64,000 nucleotides of DNA from an uncultured Oscillospiraceae bacterium (lineage in GTDB: Bacteria; Bacillota; Clostridia; Oscillospirales; Oscillospiraceae), in contig CAJTSQ010000007.1 of assembly GCA_910578735.1 (NCBI GenBank), positions 22,531-86,530 of the forward strand, in the 5' to 3' direction. A program made the translations under genes and the position numbers. Below the pieces are notes generated by a model. The model was not told the DNA's origin. It searched no databases and was given only the letters and a program-made list of their open reading frames with translations. Of this stretch, positions 8,667-16,464 are shown piece by piece; within the stretch, counting starts at the first letter, position 1, and each line of letters begins with the position of its first letter.

Positions 8667-9314
8667 TCAGGGCACCACCACAAACCCCTGGGGCGGCGGG
8701 GGCAGCTGGATGGGGCCGTCCGGCTTGACGTCCAGGCTCTTGGAGGACATCTTGATGGAACCGGACACCCACTGGAAAAACTGGGCCATGTCGCCGGCGG
8801 ACAGGGTGTTCATCATCAGCACATTCTCTGTGATCTGCTTCAGGTAGGTGGTATTGGCGTTGGAGCCCGCCGCGCAGGCGATGATATTGGCAATCTTTGC
8901 GCCCTTGATCCTCTGCACCGCCCGGTTAAAGGCGTCGGTATCTGTGGGCGAGCCGTCGGTGAGGATAAACACCAGGGGCCGCCAGTCCCCCTTCTGGGTC
9001 TCAGTGGACTTGTGGACCTCGTTCTCCACACAGTCCATCAGCACCTCCAGCGCGCCGCCCAGGGCAGTGGCGCCGCTGGCGCGGAGCTCAGGCTCTTTAA
9101 ACTGCATCAGCTCGGTGAGGGGCATGGTCTGCCGGGCGTGGCTGTCAAAGGTGATGACGGACAGGTAGGCGGTCTCCAGGGCCTGGGGGTCGCCCCGCAG
9201 CTCGGAGAGCAGGGCCTTTACCCCCTGCCGCAGGGCCTCGATGGGCTCGCCCATCATGGAACCGGAGCAATCCAACAAAAGATAAACAGGCAATCTGCGT
9301 ATGTAGTCAGACAT
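8667..9314 (-). CDS. terY: TerY-like von Willebrand factor type A protein
   Basis: A 215-residue vWA domain with an intact MIDAS metal site: DCSGSM (15-20), the GATAL threonine near 83 and TDGSPTD at 119-125. No signal peptide is seen, so it acts in the cytosol, as known for TerY. It is the first gene of the Ter island, followed closely by the PP2C and kinase genes; this vWA-phosphatase-kinase grouping is the described TerY-P module. vWA domains usually bring partners together through a bound metal. An AAAGGAG-type site precedes the start. Confidence 0.9.
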   Translation of the reverse strand: MSDYIRRLPVYLLLDCSGSMMGEPIEALRQGVKALLSELRGDPQALETAYLSVITFDSHARQTMPLTELMQFKEPELRASGATALGGALEVLMDCVENEVHKSTETQKGDWRPLVFILTDGSPTDTDAFNRAVQRIKGAKIANIIACAAGSNANTTYLKQITENVLMMNTLSAGDMAQFFQWVSGSIKMSSKSLDVKPDGPIQLPPPPQGFVVVP

Positions 9315-9381
9315 AATCGAAACTCCTTTTCTCTTTCAGAGCATATTTTTCGTGCAGCGGCTATCATCGCTACTGCCTATT

Positions 9382-9410
9382 AGAGTACCACAGAAGCCAC
9401 CTGTTTTCAA
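9382..9410 (-). promoter_or_regulatory. Candidate sigma-A promoter for the Ter operon
   Basis: TTGAAA, 17-nt spacer, then TACTCT preceded by TGG (extended -10 style), ending about 70 bases before the terY start. The -10 is a weak match, so this is tentative. Confidence 0.4.
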
Positions 9411-9557
9411 GTTATTTCAGCATTTTTTTTAAGGTGTAGAATCCCCTCCCAATCCAATTTCTCTCTTCCAAACTTCATCTTTTTTCCTGTTTTTTTAATT
9501 ATCACACAGCTTCCCGTGTTCTTCACCCTGGTTTTATTTGGCTCCCGGCGACGGCAT

Positions 9558-9583
9558 AAAAAAGCGGCGGCTTACGCCGCCGC
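9558..9583 (-). terminator. Intrinsic terminator after hisA-like gene
   Basis: An 8-bp GC stem (GCGGCGGC with GCCGCCGC) and 4-nt loop, followed on the minus strand by T6, 15 bases beyond the hisA-like stop. Confidence 0.85.
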
Positions 9584-9597
9584 AGCCGGGCAAGGGC

Positions 9598-10317
9598 TCA
9601 CTGGGGACCGGCCTCCTCCACCGCCCTTCTCAAGTCCACAGTCCCGGTATACCATGCCTTTCCCACAATCGCGGCGGGGAGGCCCATGCGGTTCAGCGCC
9701 CGCAGATCTGCGTTGGAAGATACTCCTCCAGCCGCAATCAGGAAGCAGTCCACCCCGTCCCGGAGGAATTTCAGCCGTGCAAAGGATGGCCCGGACAGGG
9801 TGCCAACAGCAGCAATATCAGTAAAAATGATGTATTTGACCCCCAGCGCCGCCATCTCCTTGGAAAAAAAGAGATAGTTCCGCCGTTCTTCCCGTTCCCA
9901 GCCGCCGGTGCGGAGCAGTCCCTCTTTGGCGTCTACGCTGACAGCGATGTGTTCAGGACCGTATTTCTCCACCGCGGCCCGCACAAACTCCGGGGAATTG
10001 ACGGCTGCGGATCCAATGACGGCCCTCCAGATGTCCAGCTGGAACACCTCGTCCAGATCCTGCATGGACCGGATGCCGCCGCCCAATTCAATTTTCAGGC
10101 CCGCCCCGGCCACCGCTCTGACGATCTCCCCATTTCTCCGAACACCCTCCCTGGCTCCATCCAAGTCCACCATGTGGAGATACCGAACTCCGGCATCATA
10201 ACAGGCCTGGGCCGCCGCTACAGGGTCCTGTGCCACTTGCCACGCGGCATTGAGGCCGCTTTCTTTCAGACAGACCGCCTGCCCGCCTTTTAAACTTATT
10301 GTTGGAATCACTTGCAT
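9598..10317 (-). CDS. Divergent HisA-like TIM-barrel protein lacking one catalytic Asp
   Basis: A 239-residue (beta-alpha)8 barrel clearly of the HisA family (ProFAR isomerase of histidine synthesis): HMVDLDGA, LGGGIRS and FTDIAAVGTLSGPS align with HisA landmarks. The first beta strand, however, reads VIPTISLKGG. The catalytic general-base Asp of HisA (PAIDL in the family) is Ser8 here. The second catalytic Asp is kept (VSVDA, Asp129), while the family motif DGT is changed to VGT. It stands alone with its own promoter and terminator and no other his genes nearby. It may be a weakly active HisA or have a new substrate. Confidence 0.75.
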   Translation of the reverse strand: MQVIPTISLKGGQAVCLKESGLNAAWQVAQDPVAAAQACYDAGVRYLHMVDLDGAREGVRRNGEIVRAVAGAGLKIELGGGIRSMQDLDEVFQLDIWRAVIGSAAVNSPEFVRAAVEKYGPEHIAVSVDAKEGLLRTGGWEREERRNYLFFSKEMAALGVKYIIFTDIAAVGTLSGPSFARLKFLRDGVDCFLIAAGGVSSNADLRALNRMGLPAAIVGKAWYTGTVDLRRAVEEAGPQ

Positions 10318-10437
10318 CCTTGTTCTCTCCTTTTTCCAATTCTATAGAGCCGCGCAGCGGCCCATCCCTATGTTTCCCTTCTCGGAACAATCGGCAGTGC
10401 GGATTGCTTTCGCACTCTATCGATTTAGCACTTTATC

Positions 10438-10466
10438 ATAATAGTGAAATGCTGTAAGAAAATCAA
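10438..10466 (-). promoter_or_regulatory. Sigma-A promoter of the hisA-like gene
   Basis: TTGATT, 17-nt spacer, TATTAT. The predicted 5' leader is about 115 nt and contains a 6-bp hairpin (AGTGCG with CGCACT) and a GCCGC/GCGGC hairpin before the AAAGGAGAG ribosome site. Confidence 0.55.
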
Positions 10467-10543
10467 CCGCAATTTTTCACAAATATATTTCCGCCATGCT
10501 ATACAAACTCTGCGGATTGCACGGATACTCCTATTCACAGGGA

Positions 10544-10583
10544 TAAAAATTCAGGACCTGCCGGAACACTCCAGCTGGTCCTG
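10544..10583 (-). terminator. Terminator of the acc-fab operon
   Basis: Stem of CAGGACC with GGTCCTG, extended inward by GCTGGA pairing with TTCCGGC, followed on the minus strand by AATTTTTA. It lies just after the marR stop and closes the fatty-acid operon. Confidence 0.8.
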
Positions 10584-10590
10584 TCAATAC

Positions 10591-11079
10591 TTAAGTTTCG
10601 CTCTGTTTTAAGTCTACCTCTGGCATCAGCTCCTGGCCCACAATGTCCAGCACCCGGTCCATCTGGGCCACCTCCTCCGGGGTAAAGCGCTCCCGCACCC
10701 GGTCCATGACCTCCCGGATATAGGCGCTGCTCAGATTGTAGTAGTCGTGGAACTTCTGGGTGGGCCGCAGGTGGTACTCCCGGCGGTCGTTGGGGGACTG
10801 GACCTTCTCCACATACCCCTTTCGGATCAGGCTGTTCACCTTATAGGCGGCGTTGGGGGAGGAGAGGTTGGCGAAGGAGGCGAACTCGTTGATGGTGGGC
10901 TCATCCAGCGCCCGGATGATCTCCATGCAGAAGGTCTCCACCGCCGTCAGACTGGCCTCCCGGGTCTGGAACCGGGAGAAGACGGCCTGATAAAAATGCA
11001 GCTTGAATTTGGTATAGATCCGGTCAAAGCTATCCTCCAGCACCCGCTTCTCCCCCTTCCAATTCCGAATCAAGGCCAT
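10591..11079 (-). CDS. MarR-family regulator, FabT-like
   Basis: A 162-residue winged-helix protein. The DNA-binding core is visible as TINEFASFANLSSPNAAYKV followed by the wing VEKVQSPNDRREYHLRPT, as in MarR proteins; helices at both ends form the dimer interface. The start at 11079 is chosen because its ATG overlaps the fabZ stop as TAATG, which signals translational coupling; a longer frame to 11106 lies inside fabZ. As the last gene of the fab operon it probably represses fatty-acid synthesis genes like FabT of streptococci (inference). Its likely site is the palindrome at 20225-20266. Confidence 0.82.
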   Translation of the reverse strand: MALIRNWKGEKRVLEDSFDRIYTKFKLHFYQAVFSRFQTREASLTAVETFCMEIIRALDEPTINEFASFANLSSPNAAYKVNSLIRKGYVEKVQSPNDRREYHLRPTQKFHDYYNLSSAYIREVMDRVRERFTPEEVAQMDRVLDIVGQELMPEVDLKQSET

Positions 11080-11546
11080 TATACCAGAGAACCCTCCGTT
11101 TCGCAAGAGGGACCGGGCCGGTCAGTGAGGGCAAAGGTAAGCTCCGCCTTACAGGCCAGCTTGCCCTCCACCCGGGCCTCCGCCGTGCCGAAGCCCACCG
11201 GCCCCTTTCGGGCGGTGAGACGGCACTCCAGCTCCAGCACGTCGCCGGGCCGGACCTGACGCTTGAACCGGGCGTTTTTGATGCCGCCGAAAAGGGCCAG
11301 CTTGCCCTCGGAGCCCGGCTCAGTGAGAATGGCCACCGCCCCCACCTGGGCCAGGGCCTCGATGATAAGCACCCCGGGCATCACCTTAAAGCCGGGGAAG
11401 TGGCCCTGAAAAAAGGGCTCGTTGGCGGTGACGCACTTTATCCCCTTCGCGCTTTCGCCGGGGACGCACTCGGTAATCCTGTCCACCAGCAGGAAGGGAT
11501 AGCGGTGGGGCAGGATGGCCTCGATCTGGTCGATATTCAGCTCCAT
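11079..11546 (-). CDS. fabZ: 3-hydroxyacyl-ACP dehydratase
   Basis: A 155-residue hot-dog-fold enzyme that removes water from 3-hydroxyacyl-ACP in the elongation cycle. HRYPFLLVDRI (14-24) is the family start. The catalytic His49 and Glu63 lie in GHFPGFKVMPGVLIIEAL, where the usual Pro of PVMPG is Lys. It follows fabF by four bases and overlaps marR by one base, so it is clearly in the operon. Product specificity cannot be told from sequence. Confidence 0.96.
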   Translation of the reverse strand: MELNIDQIEAILPHRYPFLLVDRITECVPGESAKGIKCVTANEPFFQGHFPGFKVMPGVLIIEALAQVGAVAILTEPGSEGKLALFGGIKNARFKRQVRPGDVLELECRLTARKGPVGFGTAEARVEGKLACKAELTFALTDRPGPSCETEGSLV

Positions 11547-11550
11547 ATCG

Positions 11551-12801
11551 TCACGCCTCCCACTTTTTCAGCACAATAGCCGCGTTGTGTCCTCCAAAAC
11601 CCAGGGAGTTGGACAGAGCAATCTTAATGTCCGCAGTCCGGCCCTGATTGGGTACGATATCCAAATCGCAGGCCGAGTCGGGAACCTGATAGCCGATGGT
11701 GGCAGGGACAAAGCCCTCCCCCAGGGCCAGGGCGGTAAAGATGGCCTCCACCGCGCCGGCGGCCCCCAGCAGGTGGCCGGTCATGGACTTGGTGGAGCTG
11801 ACCATCAGCTCCTCGGCGTGGTCGCCGAATACTGTGTGGATGGCCGCCGTCTCGCTCTCGTCGTTGAGGGGGGTGGAGGTGCCGTGGGCGTTGATGTAGT
11901 CCACCGCCTGGGGGGCAATTCCCGCGTCGGCCAGAGCCTGGGCCATGCAGGCGGCTCCGCCCGCCCCGCCGGGGGCGGGGGCGGTGATGTGGTGGGCGTC
12001 GCAGTTGGCGCCGTAGCCGACAACCTCGGCGTAGATCTTGGCCCCACGGGCCTGGGCGTGGCCCAGCTCCTCCAGCAGGAGGGCGCCCGCCCCCTCCCCC
12101 ATGACAAAACCGGAGCGCTCCTTATCAAAGGGGATAGAGGCCCGCAGGGGGGCGCTCCCCTCATGGAGGGCCTTCATGGCGGTAAAGCCCCCCATAGCCA
12201 GCGGCGTGATGGCCGCCTCGCCGCCGCCGCAGAGCATCACCTCGGCGTAGCCGTCCCGAATGTGGCGGAAGGCGTCTCCCACGGCGTTGGTTCCTCCGGC
12301 GCAGGCGGTTACCACGCAGGAGCACATGCCCTTGAACCCATAGCGGATGGCCATGTGCCCCGCCGCCATGTTGGAGATAATCATGGGGATCATGAACGGA
12401 GAGACACTATCCCAGCCCCGCTCGCTCCCCCGCTGGTGGGCCTGGCCCACCGTCTCGAAGCCGCCGATGCCGCTGGAGAAGATGACGCCGCAGCGGTTCA
12501 GATTCTCCTTCTCCCGGTCCAGTCCGGCGTCGGACATACACTCGTCGGCGGCCGCCAGAGAGAGCTGGGTGAAGCGGTCCATCTTCTTGGTCTCCCGCTT
12601 TCCCAGCAGGGCGTCCAGGTCCAGATTTTTCACCTCGCCGGCCAGTTTTACCTTCATCTCAGAGGCGTCATAGCGGGTGATGGGCCCAATGCCGCACGTC
12701 CCCGCCTTCACGGCCGCCCAGCTGTCAGACACTGTATTCCCCACCGGGTTGACGGTGCCCATGCCGGTAATCACAACTCTGCGCTTTTCCATCTCTTTCA
12801 C
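11551..12801 (-). CDS. fabF: 3-oxoacyl-ACP synthase II
   Basis: A 416-residue thiolase-fold condensing enzyme. The catalytic triad is visible: Cys167 in VVTACAGGTN, His306 in INAHGTSTPL and His343 in KSMTGHLLGAAG. The enzyme condenses malonyl-ACP with a growing acyl-ACP in the cytosol. The nucleophile motif has Ala-Gly-Gly rather than the usual Ala-Thr-Gly after Cys, a mild variation. The start used is 12801; a Met five codons in is an alternative. It lies four bases after fabG. Confidence 0.96.
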   Translation of the reverse strand: MKEMEKRRVVITGMGTVNPVGNTVSDSWAAVKAGTCGIGPITRYDASEMKVKLAGEVKNLDLDALLGKRETKKMDRFTQLSLAAADECMSDAGLDREKENLNRCGVIFSSGIGGFETVGQAHQRGSERGWDSVSPFMIPMIISNMAAGHMAIRYGFKGMCSCVVTACAGGTNAVGDAFRHIRDGYAEVMLCGGGEAAITPLAMGGFTAMKALHEGSAPLRASIPFDKERSGFVMGEGAGALLLEELGHAQARGAKIYAEVVGYGANCDAHHITAPAPGGAGGAACMAQALADAGIAPQAVDYINAHGTSTPLNDESETAAIHTVFGDHAEELMVSSTKSMTGHLLGAAGAVEAIFTALALGEGFVPATIGYQVPDSACDLDIVPNQGRTADIKIALSNSLGFGGHNAAIVLKKWEA

Positions 12802-12805
12802 CTCA

Positions 12806-13549
12806 TTAAACGGCCATGCCGCCGTCTACGCACAGCACCTGTCCGGTGATGTAGGCGCACTCCGGCCCGGCGAAGAAGGCCACCGCACGGGCTACCTCCT
12901 TGGGGGAGCCGGGGCGTCCCTTGGGAATGGTCCCCAGCATGGCCGCTTTGGCCTTCTCGGGCAGAACGGCAGTCATGTCGGTCTCGATAAAGCCGGGGGC
13001 CACCGCGTTGACGGTGATGTCCCGCCCGGCCAGCTCCTTGGCGGCCGCCTTCACCAGACCGATCACCCCCGCCTTGCTGGCGGCGTAGGCGGTCTGGCCC
13101 GGGTTGCCACGCAGGCCCACAACGCTGGACAGGCAGACGATCCGCCCGTACTTCTGACGCAGCATCACCTTGGCTGCCGCCTTGGTGCAGAAGTAGGCCC
13201 CTTTCAGGTTGGTGTCCAGGGTCTGGGAAAAGTCCTCCTCCTTGGCGGTCATAAGCAGGCCGTCCCGGGCGATGCCGGCGTTATTCACCAGAATATCCAG
13301 CCGGCCAAACCGCTCCTTCACCGCCGCCACCAGGGCGTCGCAGGCGGCGGGGTCAGCCACGTCAGCCCGGAAAGCCTCCGCCTCCACGCCCAGCGCCCGG
13401 CATTGCTCCACCGTCTCCTCCGCCGCGGCGCTGTTGCCGGCGTAGTTCACCGCTACTGCCGCCCCCTGCCGGGCCAGCTCCAGACAGACGGCCCGGCCAA
13501 TCCCCCGGCTGCCGCCGGTGACCAGGGCCACGTTTCCTTTTAAGCTCAT
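12806..13549 (-). CDS. fabG: 3-oxoacyl-ACP reductase
   Basis: A 247-residue short-chain dehydrogenase. The NADPH site is TGGSRGIGRA near residue 11, NNAG is present, and the active site shows Ser in LSSVVGLRG and the YAASKAG motif. It reduces 3-oxoacyl-ACP. The ATG overlaps the fabD stop as ATGA, a sign of coupled translation. Confidence 0.96.
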   Translation of the reverse strand: MSLKGNVALVTGGSRGIGRAVCLELARQGAAVAVNYAGNSAAAEETVEQCRALGVEAEAFRADVADPAACDALVAAVKERFGRLDILVNNAGIARDGLLMTAKEEDFSQTLDTNLKGAYFCTKAAAKVMLRQKYGRIVCLSSVVGLRGNPGQTAYAASKAGVIGLVKAAAKELAGRDITVNAVAPGFIETDMTAVLPEKAKAAMLGTIPKGRPGSPKEVARAVAFFAGPECAYITGQVLCVDGGMAV

Positions 13550-14481
13550 GCCGTTACTCCTTTCAGGGCGGATACCACGCTGTGGAAGTCCGCCGCTGTG
13601 TCAATGTGGCAGGTCCTGATGCCGGGGGCGGTCTTTTTGAAGAAGCCGCTCAGGGCCTTTCCCGGACCGATCTCTACCACGGTGTCCACGCCCTCCGCCT
13701 CCATGCGGCGGATGGTGTCCTCCCAGTAGACGGAGGACTGGACCTGCCGCTCCAGCAGGGCGGGGATATTGTCTCCTGTCTCCATGGGGCCGCCCAGGCA
13801 GTTGAAATAGACGGGCAGGGCCATGGGCCGGAAGTCGATGGTCTTGAAGTGAGACGCCAGAGCGTCCCCGGCGGGTTTCATCAGCCGGGTATGGAAGGGG
13901 CCGCTCACCTTCAGGGGCATACAGCGTTTGGCGCCCAGCTCCTTCGCCAGCTCCCCGGCCTTATCCACGGCGGCCTTCTCCCCGCCGATGACCAGCTGAC
14001 CGGGACAGTTGTAGTTGCAGATCTGGACCACACCCAGCTCCGCCGCCCCGTTGCAGACCTGCTGAAGCTTCTCCCGGTCCAGGCCCAGCACGGCGGTCAT
14101 GCCGCAGTCCAATCCGGCGGCGGCCTCCTCCATGGCCCGGCCCCGGAGGGCCACCGTGGAGATCACCGTTCCCCGGCTGAACACTCCGGCGGCGTAGAGG
14201 GCGGAGTACTCCCCCAACGACAGGCCCGCCGCCAGCTGAGGGCGTATCCCCTCCTGATACAGCAGGTCGGTCACCCCCACGGCGAAGGCCGCCATACAGG
14301 GCTGGGTGTAGCGGGTCTGGGAGAGCTGTTCCTCCGGGCCCTCAAAGCACAGCTTTTTCAGGTCGAAATCCACCGGGGCGTGGTCAAACACTTGGGCAAA
14401 CAGGGTAAATTCCTGGTAAAAATCCTTTCCCATGCCCACATGCTGGCTGCCCTGTCCGGCGTATACAAAGGCTAATTTCAT
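13546..14481 (-). CDS. fabD: Malonyl-CoA:ACP transacylase
   Basis: A 311-residue alpha/beta-hydrolase-type transferase that loads malonyl groups onto ACP. FVYAGQGSQHVGMG opens the protein, the nucleophile Ser is in GLSLGEYSAL near residue 90, and the His partner is in GPFHTRLM. The frame is open to 14583, but the ATG at 14481 has AGGAGG and starts at the family's conserved N-terminus. It lies one base after the fabK stop. Confidence 0.95.
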   Translation of the reverse strand: MKLAFVYAGQGSQHVGMGKDFYQEFTLFAQVFDHAPVDFDLKKLCFEGPEEQLSQTRYTQPCMAAFAVGVTDLLYQEGIRPQLAAGLSLGEYSALYAAGVFSRGTVISTVALRGRAMEEAAAGLDCGMTAVLGLDREKLQQVCNGAAELGVVQICNYNCPGQLVIGGEKAAVDKAGELAKELGAKRCMPLKVSGPFHTRLMKPAGDALASHFKTIDFRPMALPVYFNCLGGPMETGDNIPALLERQVQSSVYWEDTIRRMEAEGVDTVVEIGPGKALSGFFKKTAPGIRTCHIDTAADFHSVVSALKGVTA

Positions 14482-14482
14482 G

Positions 14483-15415
14483 TTAAACCTCCTCCGCCAG
14501 GCGGCGGACCGTATCCCGGCAGCCGGAGCACAGCTCCTCCAGAATGACCCGCAGGGGGCGAATCTCATGGAGCAGTCCGGCATTCTGGCCGCACATCAGG
14601 GAGCCGGTTTTCACGTCACCGTCGAAGACCGCCCGGCGCAGGGAGCCCAGGGTGAACTTCTCCAGCTCCATCCGCTCGGCCCCGGCCCGCTCCAGCTTCA
14701 AATACTCCCGGGACATCTGGTTCTTCAAAATCCGCACCGGGGCGTTTACCGACCGGCCGGTGACGGTGGTGTCGCTGTCCTTGGCCTTTAAAATGGCCTG
14801 CTTGTAGTTGTCGTGGATGGGGCACTCCTCACTCACCAGCAGGCAGGTGCCCACCTGCACCCCGCAGGCTCCCAGGGCAAGGGCGGCGGCCAGCTGCTTC
14901 CCGCTGGCGATGCCGCCGGCGGCAATCACTGGCAGGCCGGTGACCTCACAGACCTGGGGCACCAGGGCCATGGTGGTCAGCTCGCCCACGTGGCCGCCGG
15001 ACTCGGTGCCCTCGGCGATGAAGCCGTCCACCCCCAGAGGCTCCAGGCGGCGGACCAGGGTGGTGGCGGGGACCACAGGGAATACCTTGACCCCCGCCTC
15101 CTTCCAGGCGGGGACGAACTGGCTGGGCACCCCCGCCCCGGTGGTAACCACCTTCACCCCCTCCTCTATGACCACCTGGGCCATCTCGGCGGCGGCGGGG
15201 TTCATCAGCATAATGTTCACCCCGAAGGGCTTACTTGTGAGGGACTTGCAGGTGCGGATGTGCTCCCGCAGGGTGTCCGCGTTCATCCCCCCCGCACCGA
15301 TGAGACCCAGCGCCCCGGCGTTGGACACGGCGGCGGCAAATTCGCCGGTGGCGATGTTGGCCATGCCGCCCTGGATGATGGGGAACTCGGTCCCCAGGAT
15401 TTCGTTTAATTTCAT
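14483..15415 (-). CDS. fabK: FMN-dependent enoyl-ACP reductase II
   Basis: A 310-residue TIM-barrel flavoprotein of the nitronate monooxygenase/FabK group. IIQGGMANIATGEFAAAVSN, GTESGGHVGE and AAGGIASGKQLAAALALGA are FabK landmarks. It performs the last reduction of each elongation cycle and replaces the triclosan-sensitive FabI, as in many Firmicutes. The start at 15415 follows AAGGAG; the frame runs open to 15529, but that part covers a hairpin-bearing leader. Its location inside the fab operon makes the assignment firm over other nitronate monooxygenases. Confidence 0.94.
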   Translation of the reverse strand: MKLNEILGTEFPIIQGGMANIATGEFAAAVSNAGALGLIGAGGMNADTLREHIRTCKSLTSKPFGVNIMLMNPAAAEMAQVVIEEGVKVVTTGAGVPSQFVPAWKEAGVKVFPVVPATTLVRRLEPLGVDGFIAEGTESGGHVGELTTMALVPQVCEVTGLPVIAAGGIASGKQLAAALALGACGVQVGTCLLVSEECPIHDNYKQAILKAKDSDTTVTGRSVNAPVRILKNQMSREYLKLERAGAERMELEKFTLGSLRRAVFDGDVKTGSLMCGQNAGLLHEIRPLRVILEELCSGCRDTVRRLAEEV

Positions 15416-15438
15416 GGTATTTCTCCTTACCTCTGTGG

Positions 15439-15460
15439 GGCCCGCCCACCTGGGCGGGCC
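15439..15460. other. Perfect GC hairpin between fabH and fabK
   Basis: A 10-bp inverted repeat (GGCCCGCCCA with TGGGCGGGCC) with a 2-nt centre sits in the only sizeable gap of the fab operon (107 bases). No T-run follows, so it is not a normal terminator; it may protect or process the mRNA. Confidence 0.6.
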
Positions 15461-15522
15461 ATACCGCAACCGGCCGTCATCCTCTGACGAATGACCCGCC
15501 GAGGTCGTCGGGTCCCACGATT

Positions 15523-16464
15523 TTACCACCGCAGCAGCGCTCCGGCCCAGGTGAGGCCGCCGCCGAAGCCCACGGTGACAATCCGCATACCGGGCCGCAG
15601 GGCCCCCGTCTCGGTCAGCTCGTCCAGGGCGATGGGGATGCTGGCGGCGGAGGTGTTGCCGTAGCGGTCCATATTTTTGTAAAACAGGCCCTCCCGGGCC
15701 TTCAGTTTTTTGGCGACGTGGTCAATAATCCGGGCGTTGGCCTGGTGGCAGACCACCAGGTCCAGGTCGTTGACGGAGGACAGCCCCTCCCGCTCCATCA
15801 GCTGGCGGATGGACCGCTCCACCACCTCCACCGCAAAGCGGAACACCGCCTTGCCGTCCATATGGATGGCGGAGGGGACCGGCCCCGGCCCCTGGACCCG
15901 GATGCTGTCAGGGTCCCCCCGGGAGCCGAAGACGGTGTGCCAGCTCCGGGACTCGTCCCGCCGGATTACCGCCGCCCCCGCCCCGTCTCCGAAAAGGACA
16001 CAGGTGTTGCGGTCGGTGTGGTCCATCACCCGGCTGATGACCTCCGCCCCCACAATCAGGGCGCAGGGCCGGGGGGCGTCGGACAGCAGGGCGTGGGCGG
16101 TTTTCAGGCCGTAGAGAAAGCCGGCACAGGCGGCGTTCAGGTCGAAGCAGAGGGTGTCCTCCTCCAGCCCCAGCTCCCGCTGGAGCAGGCAGGCGGTGGA
16201 GGGGCTGGCGTGGTCGGGGGTAAAGGTAGCCACCAGGCACACCCCGATATCCGCCGCTGTAATCCCCGCCCGGTCCATGGCCTGGCGGGCCGCGGACAGG
16301 GCCAGGTCCAGGCCGGTCTCTCCGGTGCAAAAATGGCGGCTGTGGATGCCAGTACGGCTGAACACCCACTCGTCACTGGTGTCCACCGTCCGGCTCAAAT
16401 CCTCGTTGGTCACCACCCGGGCCGGCAGACACCGGCCGGTGGCTAAAATCCGGGGCGCGCTCAT
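15523..16464 (-). CDS. fabH: 3-oxoacyl-ACP synthase III
   Basis: A 313-residue initiating condensing enzyme joining acetyl-CoA (or a branched primer) to malonyl-ACP. The triad is Cys113 in NAACAGFLYGL, His in CHQANARI and Asn in YGNTSAASIP. Its start overlaps the accA stop by four bases. Length and motifs are normal. Confidence 0.96.
   Translation of the reverse strand: MSAPRILATGRCLPARVVTNEDLSRTVDTSDEWVFSRTGIHSRHFCTGETGLDLALSAARQAMDRAGITAADIGVCLVATFTPDHASPSTACLLQRELGLEEDTLCFDLNAACAGFLYGLKTAHALLSDAPRPCALIVGAEVISRVMDHTDRNTCVLFGDGAGAAVIRRDESRSWHTVFGSRGDPDSIRVQGPGPVPSAIHMDGKAVFRFAVEVVERSIRQLMEREGLSSVNDLDLVVCHQANARIIDHVAKKLKAREGLFYKNMDRYGNTSAASIPIALDELTETGALRPGMRIVTVGFGGGLTWAGALLRW

Noticed and set aside
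3209..9383. Very long open frames on the plus strand opposite the calcium ATPase and the kinase/phosphatase/vWA genes (796 and 1206 codons)
   Set aside because: They are antisense shadows in GC-rich DNA: rich in His, Gly and Gln, with no domain motif, while the minus-strand genes carry intact catalytic motifs.
10591..11106. Longer start for the MarR protein at 11106
   Set aside because: It would begin inside fabZ without a ribosome site, whereas the TAATG overlap at 11079 gives a natural coupled start.
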